Shown here: positions 51,967 through 61,274 of the stretch, in pieces | Position numbering within the stretch: the stretch's first letter is position 1 | How the letters are laid out: each line of letters begins with the position of its first letter | Notes under the pieces: generated by a model | Told to the model about the DNA's origin: nothing | Database searches by the model: none | Seen by the model: only the letters and a program-made list of their open reading frames with translations | Made by a program: the position numbers and the translations under genes | From: Acidobacteriota bacterium | GTDB lineage: Bacteria > Acidobacteriota > Aminicenantia > S016-38 | DNA length: 64,000 nucleotides | Direction of reading: 5' to 3' | Assembly: GCA_015486055.1 (NCBI GenBank) | Contig: WFSJ01000042.1 | Span: 25,357 to 89,356, forward strand

Positions 51967-52419
51967 CTTTTCCCTTGCCTCCTCATTTTCCTCTCTTTTA
52001 ACCACCTCTTCTATTTTGAGAAGAGAGTCCTTCAGAGTCACAAAGTTCTCCCTTAGGGTTTGGGTTAGAACAGATATTTTCTCCGTAAAGCTTCCTAGTA
52101 ATTCATCATCACAGGGGTTGTATTCAACATTGAAGTTTCCGCTTATCATTGAGTCAATTATTGGCTCAATTTTTTTTATTGGAAGAAATACATTGGTAAA
52201 AAGCGATGAGAGCTTTTTTGTGGAAACTGGAAGAACAATCAATAGGGAAGCAATAAAACTTATAAGATAAAGATATTCCTTTCCCAAAAGGGAATATTTT
52301 TCCAAGATAAGCAATGTAAGAATGAATACTATGATGGAACTAACTATAGCAAAGAAAAGCAATGTCCCAGCTCGTCTCTTCAATAATTTTTTCTCTTTGT
52401 CCAAGCTTTTTCTTTTCAT
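51919..52419 (-). CDS. Short two-helix membrane protein with HAMP-like segment
   Basis: 166 residues: basic N-terminus, two membrane helices (about 20-40 and 46-65), a HAMP-like segment (FLPIKKIEPIIDSMISGNFNVEY, then DDELLGSFTEKISVL) and a coiled-coil C-terminus. It looks like the membrane and signal-relay part of a sensor without kinase, methyl-accepting or cyclase output. It may be a stand-alone regulator or a remnant. Its 3' end overlaps recO on the other strand by 48 bases. Confidence 0.7.
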   Translation of the reverse strand: MKRKSLDKEKKLLKRRAGTLLFFAIVSSIIVFILTLLILEKYSLLGKEYLYLISFIASLLIVLPVSTKKLSSLFTNVFLPIKKIEPIIDSMISGNFNVEYNPCDDELLGSFTEKISVLTQTLRENFVTLKDSLLKIEEVVKREENEEAREKLSSLLRDIEESFKIE

Positions 52420-52443
52420 AAATTAAATAATACCGAATTTATC

Positions 52444-52472
52444 TTGACAAAATCAAATATTTGAGGTATAAA
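52444..52472 (+). promoter_or_regulatory. Promoter of the glutamate dehydrogenase gene
   Basis: TTGACA (52444-52449), 17 bases, TATAAA (52467-52472), followed by a 5' leader with GGAGGTG before the ATG. Confidence 0.8.
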
Positions 52473-52505
52473 TTTAGTCTTGAAAATTAATATGGAGGTG
52501 AATTA

Positions 52506-53828
52506 ATGGCAAAAAGAAGTCCATTTGAAATTGCGCAGGAACAGCTTGACAAAGTTGCAAAAATTATCAAGCTTGATCCCGCATCTTATGAGATGCTCCG
52601 CTGGCCCATGAGGGAATTGAGAGTAACAATTCCTGTAAAAATGGATGACGGAAGCGTTAAGGTATTTAAAGGGTTCAGGGTTCAGTACAATGATTCAAGA
52701 GGTCCTACAAAGGGTGGAATCAGATTCCATCCTGAGGAAACGATTGATACAGTAAGAGCTCTTGCAGCATGGATGACCTGGAAGACATCCATCGTGAACA
52801 TTCCATACGGTGGATCAAAGGGAGGAGTCATATGTAATCCAAAGGAAATGAGCAAAGGCGAGCTCGAAAGACTCTCCAGAGGATACATAAGGGCTATAGG
52901 CCGTTTCGTAGGTCCTGAAAGGGATATTCCAGCTCCTGATGTTTATACAACTCCCCAGATGATGTCCTGGATGATGGATGAATATTCCAAGATAGTTGGT
53001 TACAATGCACCGGGGGTTATTACAGGAAAACCCCAGGCAATAGGTGGATCCAGAGGAAGAGAAGATGCAACTGCAAGAGGAGGAATGTTTGTCCTCAGGG
53101 AAGCAGCAAAGAAGGCCGGGATAAACCTCATTGAAAACAAGGAAAATTCCCACAGAAAACCTCAAGAGCTTGAGAAACTTCCTGATCCTCAGCCAAAAGC
53201 CAATGTGATAAAGGTAGCAATACAGGGATATGGAAATGCAGGATATTATGCTCATCTTCTTGTTACAAGGATGTTTGATAATGTGAAAGTAGTTGCAGTC
53301 AGCGACTCAAAGGGTGGAATTTACAATGAGAATGGCCTTCCATTTAATCCTGTCTTCGAGACAAAAACAAAGGAAAAAACAGTAACAAAATACAAGGACG
53401 CAAAACAGATATCCAACAAAGAACTCCTTGAACTGGATGTGGATGTTCTTATTCCTGCAGCACTTGAAGAAGTTATAACTGAAGAAAATGCAAACAGGAT
53501 AAAGGCAAAGATAGTTCTTGAACTTGCAAACGGACCGACTACTCCTGAAGCAGATGAAATACTCTTCAAAAAAGGCATAGTGGTCATTCCTGACTTCTTA
53601 GCAAATGCAGGAGGCGTTACAGTTTCCTACTTTGAATGGGTACAGAATATAACTGGTTATTACTGGGACTACGAGGAGGTCTACGAGAAGCTGGACAGAA
53701 AAATGAAAGAAGGATATTACGACACAGTGAAAGCAGCAGAAGGACACAAGACCCATAATCGGAATGGAGCTTACATAGTATCAGTTGGAAGAGTTGTGGA
53801 GGCCATGAAACTGAGAGGTTGGATATAA
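52506..53828 (+). CDS. gdhA: Glutamate dehydrogenase
   Basis: 440 residues. Glu/Leu/Phe/Val dehydrogenase family: [12 protein letters not shown], catalytic Lys loop [31 protein letters not shown], Rossmann [14 protein letters not shown], and [15 protein letters not shown]. Reversibly makes glutamate from 2-oxoglutarate and ammonia. An Asn/Lys/Pro-rich insert (about 208-230: [20 protein letters not shown]) precedes the Rossmann domain, longer than usual. Monocistronic: strong promoter upstream, intrinsic terminator after the stop. Coenzyme preference is not evident. Confidence 0.93.
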   Translation: MAKRSPFEIAQEQLDKVAKIIKLDPASYEMLRWPMRELRVTIPVKMDDGSVKVFKGFRVQYNDSRGPTKGGIRFHPEETIDTVRALAAWMTWKTSIVNIPYGGSKGGVICNPKEMSKGELERLSRGYIRAIGRFVGPERDIPAPDVYTTPQMMSWMMDEYSKIVGYNAPGVITGKPQAIGGSRGREDATARGGMFVLREAAKKAGINLIENKENSHRKPQELEKLPDPQPKANVIKVAIQGYGNAGYYAHLLVTRMFDNVKVVAVSDSKGGIYNENGLPFNPVFETKTKEKTVTKYKDAKQISNKELLELDVDVLIPAALEEVITEENANRIKAKIVLELANGPTTPEADEILFKKGIVVIPDFLANAGGVTVSYFEWVQNITGYYWDYEEVYEKLDRKMKEGYYDTVKAAEGHKTHNRNGAYIVSVGRVVEAMKLRGWI

Positions 53829-53846
53829 GATAGTCACAATTCATAG

Positions 53847-53874
53847 GGGGGCATTTCCAGATGCCCCCTTTTTT
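53847..53874 (+). terminator. Intrinsic terminator after glutamate dehydrogenase
   Basis: Stem GGGGGCAT / ATGCCCCC with loop TTCCAG, then T6. Strong, and directly followed by the -35 of the next promoter (53877), leaving almost no spare DNA. Confidence 0.9.
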
Positions 53875-53876
53875 GT

Positions 53877-53905
53877 TTGACAAAAAAAACCGGTGATGTT
53901 AAAAT
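53877..53905 (+). promoter_or_regulatory. Promoter of the MglA-like gene, leaderless
   Basis: TTGACA (53877-53882), exactly 17 bases, TAAAAT (53900-53905), AAATTC, then the ATG at 53912. No Shine-Dalgarno; with start of transcription near the ATG, the mRNA should be leaderless. Best example in the window. Confidence 0.8.
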
Positions 53906-53911
53906 AAATTC

Positions 53912-55093
53912 ATGGTGTTTTTCAACTATGGAACTAAGCAGTTAGCTGCAAAAATTGTTTATTATGGGCCTGGACTCAGCGGTAAAACTACAAATCTTCA
54001 GGTTATATACCGTAAAACTCACCCAAGATCAAGGGGTGAATTGATAAGCCTTGAAACCGGAGCTGACAGGACATTGTTCTTTGATCTTCTTCCGGTTGAA
54101 GTTGGAAGGATAAAAAATTTTAATGTAAGGTTCCAGTTATACACAGTTCCCGGACAGGTTCATTATAATGAGACCAGGAAAATGGTCCTGAAAGGGGTTG
54201 ATGGAATAATCTTTGTGGCTGATTCCCAGGAAACCCTTCTCGATTCAAATATAGAAAGTATGGAGAATCTGGCAGAAAATCTGGCTTCTTATAATTTAAA
54301 GCTCGAAGACCTCCCATTGGTGATACAATACAACAAGAGGGATCTTCCCGGCATTTTGCCTGTAGAAGTTCTTCAAAAGAACCTCAATCATTTAGGAGTT
54401 CCTTATGCCGAAGCAATCGCAACAAGAGGCGTGGGGGTATTTGAGACATTAAAGAGCATATCTCGCCTAACTCTGGCAAGAATAACCCAAAAACTTGAAG
54501 AGCAGGAAAAAGTCAGGGAAAAACCTATTGAAATAAAAGAAAAAATAAAGGAGTTTGAGGAAGAGACCACTGTTGTTATGCCCCCTAGAAAGAAGCAGAA
54601 AAAAGCAGTGGAAAGACAAGATAAAAAGGAAGTGGAACTCAAAAAAGCACCTGTTCAGGTTGCCCCCAAAACTGAGGAAGAAAAGACAGCAGAGGAGGAA
54701 ATTGATGTTGAATTCGCAGTTGAGAACGAAAGGCCTGCCACCGAGAATGTGTATTTCAGAAAGATTTCAGTTTCAAGGAAAGAAGCTGACAAACAGCTTG
54801 ATCAACTTGTCAACACAATACTCGGTGAGACAAAGACAACACCGAGAAAGGTGGGAAAACTGGAAAGAAAGGAATTTCACGAGGTATTCAAGGAAGTGCT
54901 CAGGCATGAAAAGACTGTGAAGAAGGATGAACAATTTGATATTCCATTGAACCTATTGGAAGAATCTAAATACATAATGCTGAATATAAAGCCAGAAAAG
55001 GGCGGAAAGGAATTTACTCTCAAGATACCCGTAAAAGGAAAAGGCTTTGACATAGTAACCCTTAAATTGAATCTTAAACTTATAGGGAAGTGA
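53912..55093 (+). CDS. MglA-like small GTPase with long C-terminal extension
   Basis: 393 residues. Residues 1-195 are a full MglA-type GTPase: P-loop YGPGLSGKTTN, switch region with SLETGADRTLFFD, the family-specific TVPGQ in place of DTPGQ, and NKRD. MglA controls polarity and motility in Myxococcus and other bacteria. Residues 196-393 are an unusual tail: a charged Lys/Glu coil (about 195-280), then a small beta-looking domain (about 320-393: KEFTLKIPVKGKGFDIV). No MglB (Roadblock) partner in the window. Translationally coupled to the transglycosylase gene. Confidence 0.93.
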   Translation: MVFFNYGTKQLAAKIVYYGPGLSGKTTNLQVIYRKTHPRSRGELISLETGADRTLFFDLLPVEVGRIKNFNVRFQLYTVPGQVHYNETRKMVLKGVDGIIFVADSQETLLDSNIESMENLAENLASYNLKLEDLPLVIQYNKRDLPGILPVEVLQKNLNHLGVPYAEAIATRGVGVFETLKSISRLTLARITQKLEEQEKVREKPIEIKEKIKEFEEETTVVMPPRKKQKKAVERQDKKEVELKKAPVQVAPKTEEEKTAEEEIDVEFAVENERPATENVYFRKISVSRKEADKQLDQLVNTILGETKTTPRKVGKLERKEFHEVFKEVLRHEKTVKKDEQFDIPLNLLEESKYIMLNIKPEKGGKEFTLKIPVKGKGFDIVTLKLNLKLIGK

Positions 55094-56634
55094 AGAAAGG
55101 AGGCCTATTTTTTCTTCTTCCCTTCTTATTATTTTACTGTTCTAACCATCCCGTTAAAACAGAACCAAAAGCTTATTATTATGTTGAAAAAGTTGCTCCA
55201 CCTGCCATAGAACCTGAGGATTTCTCCCCTCCAATTCCTGCTCAGCTCCCGAAAATTTCTACTGAGGAAGAAAAAAAGATAAGCGAGAAAATAAGAACAG
55301 AAAAGAATCTATATGAGTATCCCGTTGAAATTAATGATCTTGTAAAGAGATTTGTTTATGCCTATACTACGAAATACAGGGCGTTTATGGAAAGTTCGCT
55401 GAGAAGGTCGGGGAAATACATAAGTTTTATAAAGTCCCTTTTAAAAGAGGAAAGCGAGCCCGTTGAATTAGCATATCTGCCAATAATTGAGAGCGGCTTC
55501 AGGGAAAAAGCACTCAGCAGGGCAAGGGCAAGGGGAATGTGGCAGTTTATGAAATCTACAGGGAGGCTTTATGGATTAAACATAAATTGGTGGGTGGACG
55601 AAAGACTTGATCCAATAAGATCAACCTATGCAGCGGTCAGATATCTGAAGGACCTTTACCAGAAATTTGGGGATTGGAATCTCGCCTTGGCTGCTTATAA
55701 TGGGGGAGAAAGGAGAGTGGAAAGGGCTATAAGAAGGGGAAAATCAAGGGACTTCTGGAAAATTAAAAAGTATCTAAGAAGACAAACTTTAAATTACATT
55801 CCTGCCTTCATGGCTACCGTTATCATAGCAAGCAATAAAGGAGATTATGGATTTACAGAGGCTGACCCATCCTTTGAGTTTGATGAAGTTGAAGTTCCAT
55901 CCCCAACGGATTTAAGGGTAATAGCGAAATGTGCTGGTGTAAGTTATTCAGAAATCAAGGCCTACAATCCCCACATATTAAGGTTCATCACTCCTGGAAA
56001 TCTCAATTCATATAAGATATGGCTCCCGAAAGGGAAAAAAGAGATTTTCCTTGCAAATTTCAGGAAGATTCTGCCAAAGGAAAGACTAAAATGGACATGG
56101 TATAGGGTGAGAAGAGGAGATTCCTTTTATTCCATTTCAAGGAAATTCGGAGTTTCCGTGACCTCAATAAAGAATGCAAACAATCTAAGATCCAATTTCT
56201 TGCGGCCTGGTCAAAGGCTTCTTATACCCCTGAGTTATTCAAGAGGGCCAAGAATATATACCAAAAGAAGAGTAATTAAACCAAAAAAAGGAGACATAAT
56301 CCATAGAGTAAAAAAGGGAGAAACTTTCTATTCAATCTCAAGAGATTACGGAGTTTCAATAAGGGCCATAAAGAGGAAGAATAATCTTTGGTCAAATCTC
56401 TTACGACCTGGCCAGAGGCTAATTATACCTCTAAAAAATTCCGAAAAATTGAAAAAGAGGAAAAAAGAAATTATAGAACCACCTAATGGAGCTACAATTC
56501 ATGTGGTAAAAAAAGGCGAAACTCTCTATTCAATTTCAAGAAAGTACCGTGTGAGTGTCAGCGAAATAAAAAAATGGAATTCTCTCAGGCATAACTTGAT
56601 AAAGCCTGGCCAAAGGTTATTAATTTATAAATGA
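55090..56634 (+). CDS. Lytic transglycosylase (MltD-like) with three LysM domains
   Basis: 514 residues, GTG start overlapping the MglA-gene TGA. Signal peptide (MKKGGLFFLLPFLLFYC) with a poor lipobox FYC; a lipoprotein is possible given the lgt gene. SLT domain about 85-245 with catalytic Glu134 in LPIIESGFREKALS and RARARGMWQFMKSTG, NLALAAYNGGERRV. LysM domains at 337-381, 404-447 and 469-513 bind peptidoglycan. It cleaves glycan strands. Coupled to the MglA-like GTPase, so localised wall cutting controlled by the GTPase is a sensible hypothesis. Confidence 0.93.
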   Translation: MKKGGLFFLLPFLLFYCSNHPVKTEPKAYYYVEKVAPPAIEPEDFSPPIPAQLPKISTEEEKKISEKIRTEKNLYEYPVEINDLVKRFVYAYTTKYRAFMESSLRRSGKYISFIKSLLKEESEPVELAYLPIIESGFREKALSRARARGMWQFMKSTGRLYGLNINWWVDERLDPIRSTYAAVRYLKDLYQKFGDWNLALAAYNGGERRVERAIRRGKSRDFWKIKKYLRRQTLNYIPAFMATVIIASNKGDYGFTEADPSFEFDEVEVPSPTDLRVIAKCAGVSYSEIKAYNPHILRFITPGNLNSYKIWLPKGKKEIFLANFRKILPKERLKWTWYRVRRGDSFYSISRKFGVSVTSIKNANNLRSNFLRPGQRLLIPLSYSRGPRIYTKRRVIKPKKGDIIHRVKKGETFYSISRDYGVSIRAIKRKNNLWSNLLRPGQRLIIPLKNSEKLKKRKKEIIEPPNGATIHVVKKGETLYSISRKYRVSVSEIKKWNSLRHNLIKPGQRLLIYK

Positions 56635-58136
56635 GCAAAATATACGCTGCTTCCCTTTTAGGGATAGATGGGTTCCTTGTAGAAGTGGAAACTGACCTCT
56701 CCCCTGGCCTTCCTGACTTGAAGGTCATAGGTCTTGCAGACACAACTATAAAAGAAAGCTCGGAGAGGATAAGAGTTGCCCTTAAAAACATAGGCCATCC
56801 TCTTCCATCAAGAAGGATAACTGTAAGCCTCTCCCCTGCTGATTTAAAAAAGGAAGGAGCTTGGTTCGACCTTCCGATAATAACAGCTCTTCTTTCTGCA
56901 ATTCTAAAAAGGAGTTTAGATGATAAACTCATGTTCGCAGGTGAAATAGGTCTTGATGGCGAGGTGAAACCGATAAGAGGAGCTCTCCCGATGGCTGATA
57001 TAGCAAAAAGGAAAGGCCTTGGAGGAATAATTGTTCCTTCCAGGAACGCTAGAGAGGCTGCACTCATAAAGGACTTTCCGGTCTACAGAATAGACCACAT
57101 TCAAGAAATTATTGAATACCTTCTTTATGGAAAAGAACTGAGAAGGGCTTCCAAGCCAGACCTGAGCCTTAAACCCGATTATAATCTGAACATGAGTGAG
57201 GTGAAAGGACAGAAAATAGCAAAAAGAGCTATAGAAATAGCTGTGGCAGGGGGCCATAACCTTGCCATGGTAGGTCCACCAGGGGCAGGAAAAACAATGC
57301 TCGCAAAGAGAATTCCTACTATCTTTCCCCAGATGGTTGGAAGAGAAATAGAAGAAGTTACAAAAATATACAGCGTTGCAGGTCTTGGAAGGGGGAAATT
57401 TATAACAGAAAGGCCCTTCAGATCACCTCATCATACGATTTCACCCGTGGGACTTATAGGAGGGGGAAGATATCCGAGGCCCGGGGAAATTTCTTTGGCT
57501 CATAAGGGAGTTCTCTTTATGGATGAGATCACTGAATTCACAAAGCAAAGCCTCGAGAGCCTCAGACAGCCCCTTGAGGGAAAAAACATAACAATAACAA
57601 GGGCAGGATACAGTGTTGATTTCCCTGCTGATTTCATGCTTGTTGCTGCAATGAACAGATGCGAGGATAGATATGGAGGGATAGAGATGTATGAGTGCAC
57701 CCCTTCGGAAAGGAAAAAATATTACTCAAAGCTTTCAAAACCTCTTGTTGACAGAATAGACATCTGGATCGAAGTAGCAAGGGTGGAAACCTCTGATCTT
57801 TTTTCAGGAACATCAGGAGAGGAAAGTTCAAAAGATATAAGGGAGAGGGTTAAAATGGCAAGGGAAATCCAGAGAAGAAGACTGGAAAATGATGGAATCT
57901 ATACTAACTCCCAGCTCAGTCAGAAGAATATAAAGAAATATTGTTCCATTCCAGCCGAGGCAGAGGAGATATTAAAAAGGGCTATTGACTCTTTAGCCCT
58001 TTCAGCAAGGTCTCTATCAAGGATATTGAAAATATCAAGGACAATATCTGACCTTTCTGGAAAGGAGAAGATAGGCCTTCCAGAGGTCATGGAAGCAATA
58101 AATTACAGGAGAACGGAGAAGATAATATGGAACTGA
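56631..58136 (+). CDS. comM: ComM/YifB-type Mg-chelatase-like AAA+ protein
   Basis: 501 residues: N-terminal Lon-protease-like domain (GIDGFLVEVETDLSPGLPDLKVIGL), AAA+ Walker A GPPGAGKTM, Walker B LFMDEITEF, and C-terminal Mg-chelatase domain (NYRRTEKI at the end). ComM is a hexameric branch-migration helicase that helps integrate DNA taken up by transformation. It overlaps the transglycosylase gene by 4 bases and the barrel gene by 10. Confidence 0.94.
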   Translation: MSKIYAASLLGIDGFLVEVETDLSPGLPDLKVIGLADTTIKESSERIRVALKNIGHPLPSRRITVSLSPADLKKEGAWFDLPIITALLSAILKRSLDDKLMFAGEIGLDGEVKPIRGALPMADIAKRKGLGGIIVPSRNAREAALIKDFPVYRIDHIQEIIEYLLYGKELRRASKPDLSLKPDYNLNMSEVKGQKIAKRAIEIAVAGGHNLAMVGPPGAGKTMLAKRIPTIFPQMVGREIEEVTKIYSVAGLGRGKFITERPFRSPHHTISPVGLIGGGRYPRPGEISLAHKGVLFMDEITEFTKQSLESLRQPLEGKNITITRAGYSVDFPADFMLVAAMNRCEDRYGGIEMYECTPSERKKYYSKLSKPLVDRIDIWIEVARVETSDLFSGTSGEESSKDIRERVKMAREIQRRRLENDGIYTNSQLSQKNIKKYCSIPAEAEEILKRAIDSLALSARSLSRILKISRTISDLSGKEKIGLPEVMEAINYRRTEKIIWN

Positions 58137-59932
58137 GAAAATTAATCGTAATTTTATTCCCATTCCTTCTTTTTGCAGGGGTTGAGAAGATTTTCTTCCC
58201 GTATTATTTTGCCCTTTATCCATACGGCAGCCTCCTGTATCCTGACACAGGGGAAACAGAAATTTACTTGGACGGCTTCAGGCTTCCTTTCCCTGTTTTC
58301 GATGAATATCCCGAGGTGCCACCTTCTAAATTGGGCTTTGAAGGCTCAAGGGATTCAATCTTCCTGAAGGGTAAAAATATCAACAGAGAAATTCTCGGAG
58401 GTCCAAGGGGGGATTTTGCCCTTAGATATCCTATATCGTCTTCCCTGATTCAGGCCTATACATTTCAGGGAAGAAAGGGAAGGGAATGGTCCATGCTCGG
58501 GTTAAAGGAAGGAAAAAACTACCTGTTCTATCTGAATCTCAAAAGAAATTACTCTCTTTCAAGGGGAGAATGGAGGGATGTTGGGTTCTCGTCCCTTGAG
58601 ATAAGGGGGAAAAACTACTCATTTGCCTCCTTTATATCAGGTTTTTCATCCACAAATGAAATGGAAAAATTCAGTCTCCTCTCCTTTAATCTGATAGGAA
58701 GTTACAGCAAACCGCTTAGCAATAGCATACATATCCTTTTTCTCGGAAGATTTGAGGCCGCTCATGGAAAATATTCATGGAAGGGGGACAAGGAAATATT
58801 CTTAAATGATTCTCCCTTGATGAGAATTTCATACTCCGGCTTCTCATACACTCCGAAAAAATTAGATACAGGAATCTTCATCATCAAAAAGATAGGACTT
58901 CTAAAGGGAAAAGCAGGAATTTCCGCAATGTATCTCGGAGGAAAATTTTTCTTCCAGCCATTCCTCTCCTCTGTGCTTGGCTCTGGGAGAAACAAACTCT
59001 TCATCTCATACAGCGGAATTCCTCCAAAAATAGAAAATCTGAAGGGAATCTCAAGACGGGAGGAAGGAAAATTATATTACTGGTGGGATGGGTCTGAATG
59101 GAAAGAAATCGGAAGGGAAACACCACCTAAATGGGAGGACGCTCCTAACTTTTTTAAGAGGCTAACAACAGGGGGAAAATTCTCCAAAAAATGGGGTTCT
59201 TTTGAAGCCCAGGCCGGGGTTTTATACATAAGGGATTGGGATATAGGAGAGGATTATGGAATATGGGGAAAAGAGGAGGAGACAAGGGTATTTTTCAAAG
59301 GCCAGAAATTTAAAGTCTGGAGGGAAGAGGACATTAAGGGATACAGATATGACAATTTCAATAATCTCTGGAGGGAAAAACTTGGAGGATATCTTGGATT
59401 TTCTCTGAAGTTAAAAAAGCTTAATTTAAGCTCATACATTTCGCTAAAAACTTCTAAGGGGAATTATCCATTCTCCCCCTTCTGTTATTATCCGGGAGAA
59501 TACTGCCTTTATTCATCAGCCATAATGAACGATAGAAACAGGTCCCCTGAGAACGAAAAATACCTTGAGGGAAATCTCCCATGGGGGAACGGGATATCCT
59601 CCCTTTTTCTCGGAGAGTATACAGGCAAAAAATTGGAAGCCCTTACATATTTTTATCTATTCAGGAATCCTCCCATAAATTCATTTATCTTAGTTTCAGG
59701 TCTTCCTCAGGGAAATTTCTATCTTCCAACTGAAAAATTAGGTAAAAAAGAAGGCATGTGGAATTTCGCATTTGGTGGATATTTAAAGCTGAAATTCAGA
59801 AAGTTTAGCTTTGTATTTGAAGGGGAAAATTTCTTCCTTAAATCTCACATTCTGAAAACAAATGTGAATGGGAAAGAAAAGGCTCTCCTTCTTTTTCCTC
59901 CTCAGAGAATTCTGATAGGAATTTCCTTCTAA
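58127..59932 (+). CDS. Predicted outer-membrane beta-barrel protein, unknown
   Basis: 601 residues with a signal peptide (MELRKLIVILFPFLLFAGVE) and a run of alternating hydrophobic/aromatic beta-strand-like segments to a C-terminal Phe (LIGISF), the classic barrel end. There is no plug, no TonB box and no family I recognise. It looks like a stand-alone barrel, such as a LptD-like or TonB-less porin-type protein, but that is guesswork. Overlaps comM by 10 bases, in one operon with the MglA-like and transglycosylase genes. Confidence 0.72.
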   Translation: MELRKLIVILFPFLLFAGVEKIFFPYYFALYPYGSLLYPDTGETEIYLDGFRLPFPVFDEYPEVPPSKLGFEGSRDSIFLKGKNINREILGGPRGDFALRYPISSSLIQAYTFQGRKGREWSMLGLKEGKNYLFYLNLKRNYSLSRGEWRDVGFSSLEIRGKNYSFASFISGFSSTNEMEKFSLLSFNLIGSYSKPLSNSIHILFLGRFEAAHGKYSWKGDKEIFLNDSPLMRISYSGFSYTPKKLDTGIFIIKKIGLLKGKAGISAMYLGGKFFFQPFLSSVLGSGRNKLFISYSGIPPKIENLKGISRREEGKLYYWWDGSEWKEIGRETPPKWEDAPNFFKRLTTGGKFSKKWGSFEAQAGVLYIRDWDIGEDYGIWGKEEETRVFFKGQKFKVWREEDIKGYRYDNFNNLWREKLGGYLGFSLKLKKLNLSSYISLKTSKGNYPFSPFCYYPGEYCLYSSAIMNDRNRSPENEKYLEGNLPWGNGISSLFLGEYTGKKLEALTYFYLFRNPPINSFILVSGLPQGNFYLPTEKLGKKEGMWNFAFGGYLKLKFRKFSFVFEGENFFLKSHILKTNVNGKEKALLLFPPQRILIGISF

Positions 59933-59951
59933 TTTATAAATTACAATTTAT

Positions 59952-60860
59952 CTATTCTTTCCAGATAAAGGGATTATCCTCGCTTATAATTCTTGCTTTC
60001 CCGAAGGCCTTTTTAAGATAATCGGGAAGTGAAAAACTTGAAAGGAAAAGAGGAACATTAAGATATTTAAGCCCTTCAATTCCCAACGAATTTATTCTTC
60101 TTATTACTTCATCCTCATCAAAAAGGAGGGGATCGGTATCCTTTGAGGCAAGGTTAAATCCCCAGGGAGAGCTGAAGGAAAATATAAAGGACCAGTAAGG
60201 TCTGACGATGGGAAAGATTTCCTTTAATGTGGCATAAATGGAGGCAAAGAACCCATTATAATAGGGGTCTGCGCTTCCTGACTGGACAGTGAGGATTCCA
60301 TTATCATTAAGGTGTTCGTGAATGATTCTAAAATATTCTTCTGTAAATAATTTTATTGAAGGACTACCTTCTAAAGGTTCAGTAAGGTCACTTATTATAA
60401 TATCAAATTTCTCATCGGTCCTTTTGAGAAACTGATATGCGTCCTCAATCCTGAGCTCTGTCTTGGAATCTTCTAAGGCACCTCTCGACCATTCAGGTAA
60501 GTACTTTTTACAAAGTTCCACGAGCTCCCCGTCAATGTCCACCATAACGGCTCTCTTAACCGAAGAGGCTCTTAGAACTTCCCTGAGGGTGGCTCCTTCA
60601 CCACCTCCTATTATAAGAACATCCTTCGGATATCCATGGGTTACAAGGGAAGGAATTACCAAAGATTCATGGAAAACGAACTCATCTACTTCTGCCGATT
60701 GAATCTTTTTATCTAAAAACAGGGTTTTCCCGAAAACTCCAAGATTAAGCACATCTACCTTCTGGAACTTGGTTCGACAGCTATATAAATATTCCTTTAC
60801 ATTATATCCATAAAGAAGATACTTCGTGAACTCTTCAAAAAACCATAAGCCCTCGCTCAA
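59952..60860 (-). CDS. speE: Spermidine/thermospermine-type aminopropyltransferase
   Basis: 302 residues. SAM-derived aminopropyl donor motif IIGGGEGATLREVLR, MVDIDGELVEL and the acceptor-site Asp in IISDLTEPLEG. DLTEP, where E. coli-like spermidine synthases have DSTDP, resembles agmatine/triamine aminopropyltransferases of thermophiles, so agmatine or spermidine could be the acceptor. It overlaps speD by 4 bases: donor-making enzyme first, transferase second. Confidence 0.88.
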   Translation of the reverse strand: MSEGLWFFEEFTKYLLYGYNVKEYLYSCRTKFQKVDVLNLGVFGKTLFLDKKIQSAEVDEFVFHESLVIPSLVTHGYPKDVLIIGGGEGATLREVLRASSVKRAVMVDIDGELVELCKKYLPEWSRGALEDSKTELRIEDAYQFLKRTDEKFDIIISDLTEPLEGSPSIKLFTEEYFRIIHEHLNDNGILTVQSGSADPYYNGFFASIYATLKEIFPIVRPYWSFIFSFSSPWGFNLASKDTDPLLFDEDEVIRRINSLGIEGLKYLNVPLFLSSFSLPDYLKKAFGKARIISEDNPFIWKE

Positions 60861-61249
60861 GATGCCATTTCCTGCTGGGAGTAGGAGATAATTTCAGGAA
60901 GAATTCCCCGTTTTACCTCCAATATTGTCATGTGTTCCGGCCTAAAGCTCTCTTTAAGTATCTTTATAGCCTTGTCAATGTCAATTTTAGGATCACAGTA
61001 AAATAAATCTACTGCCGCATAGTTATTTTCCGGCCATGTGTGAATCGTATAATGAGATTCTTTTATTACTACCACCCCTGAAACACCATAAGGAAGAAAT
61101 TGGTGAAAAAATATTTCTACTACATTTGAATTTGATTCCTTTGCTGCCCTTTCCATTGCCTTTCCCACATAATCAACACCCTTAAGGGTTTGAGAATCAC
61201 ACCCATACATCTCAATTAAAAGATGCAATCCCAAAGCTTCTCTGCTCAA
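60857..61249 (-). CDS. speD: S-adenosylmethionine decarboxylase proenzyme
   Basis: 130 residues, the short bacterial/archaeal type (class 1B). Self-cleavage site KESHYTIHTWPE: Ser65 becomes the pyruvoyl group; Cys85 (FYCDPK) and His70 are the usual acid/base residues. TTG start at 61249 after AGGAGGTGCCAA. It supplies decarboxylated SAM to speE. A 17-codon ORF with its own strong ribosome site lies 25 bases upstream. Confidence 0.95.
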   Translation of the reverse strand: MSREALGLHLLIEMYGCDSQTLKGVDYVGKAMERAAKESNSNVVEIFFHQFLPYGVSGVVVIKESHYTIHTWPENNYAAVDLFYCDPKIDIDKAIKILKESFRPEHMTILEVKRGILPEIISYSQQEMAS

Positions 61250-61274
61250 TTGGCACCTCCTTAAAGTTTTCTAA

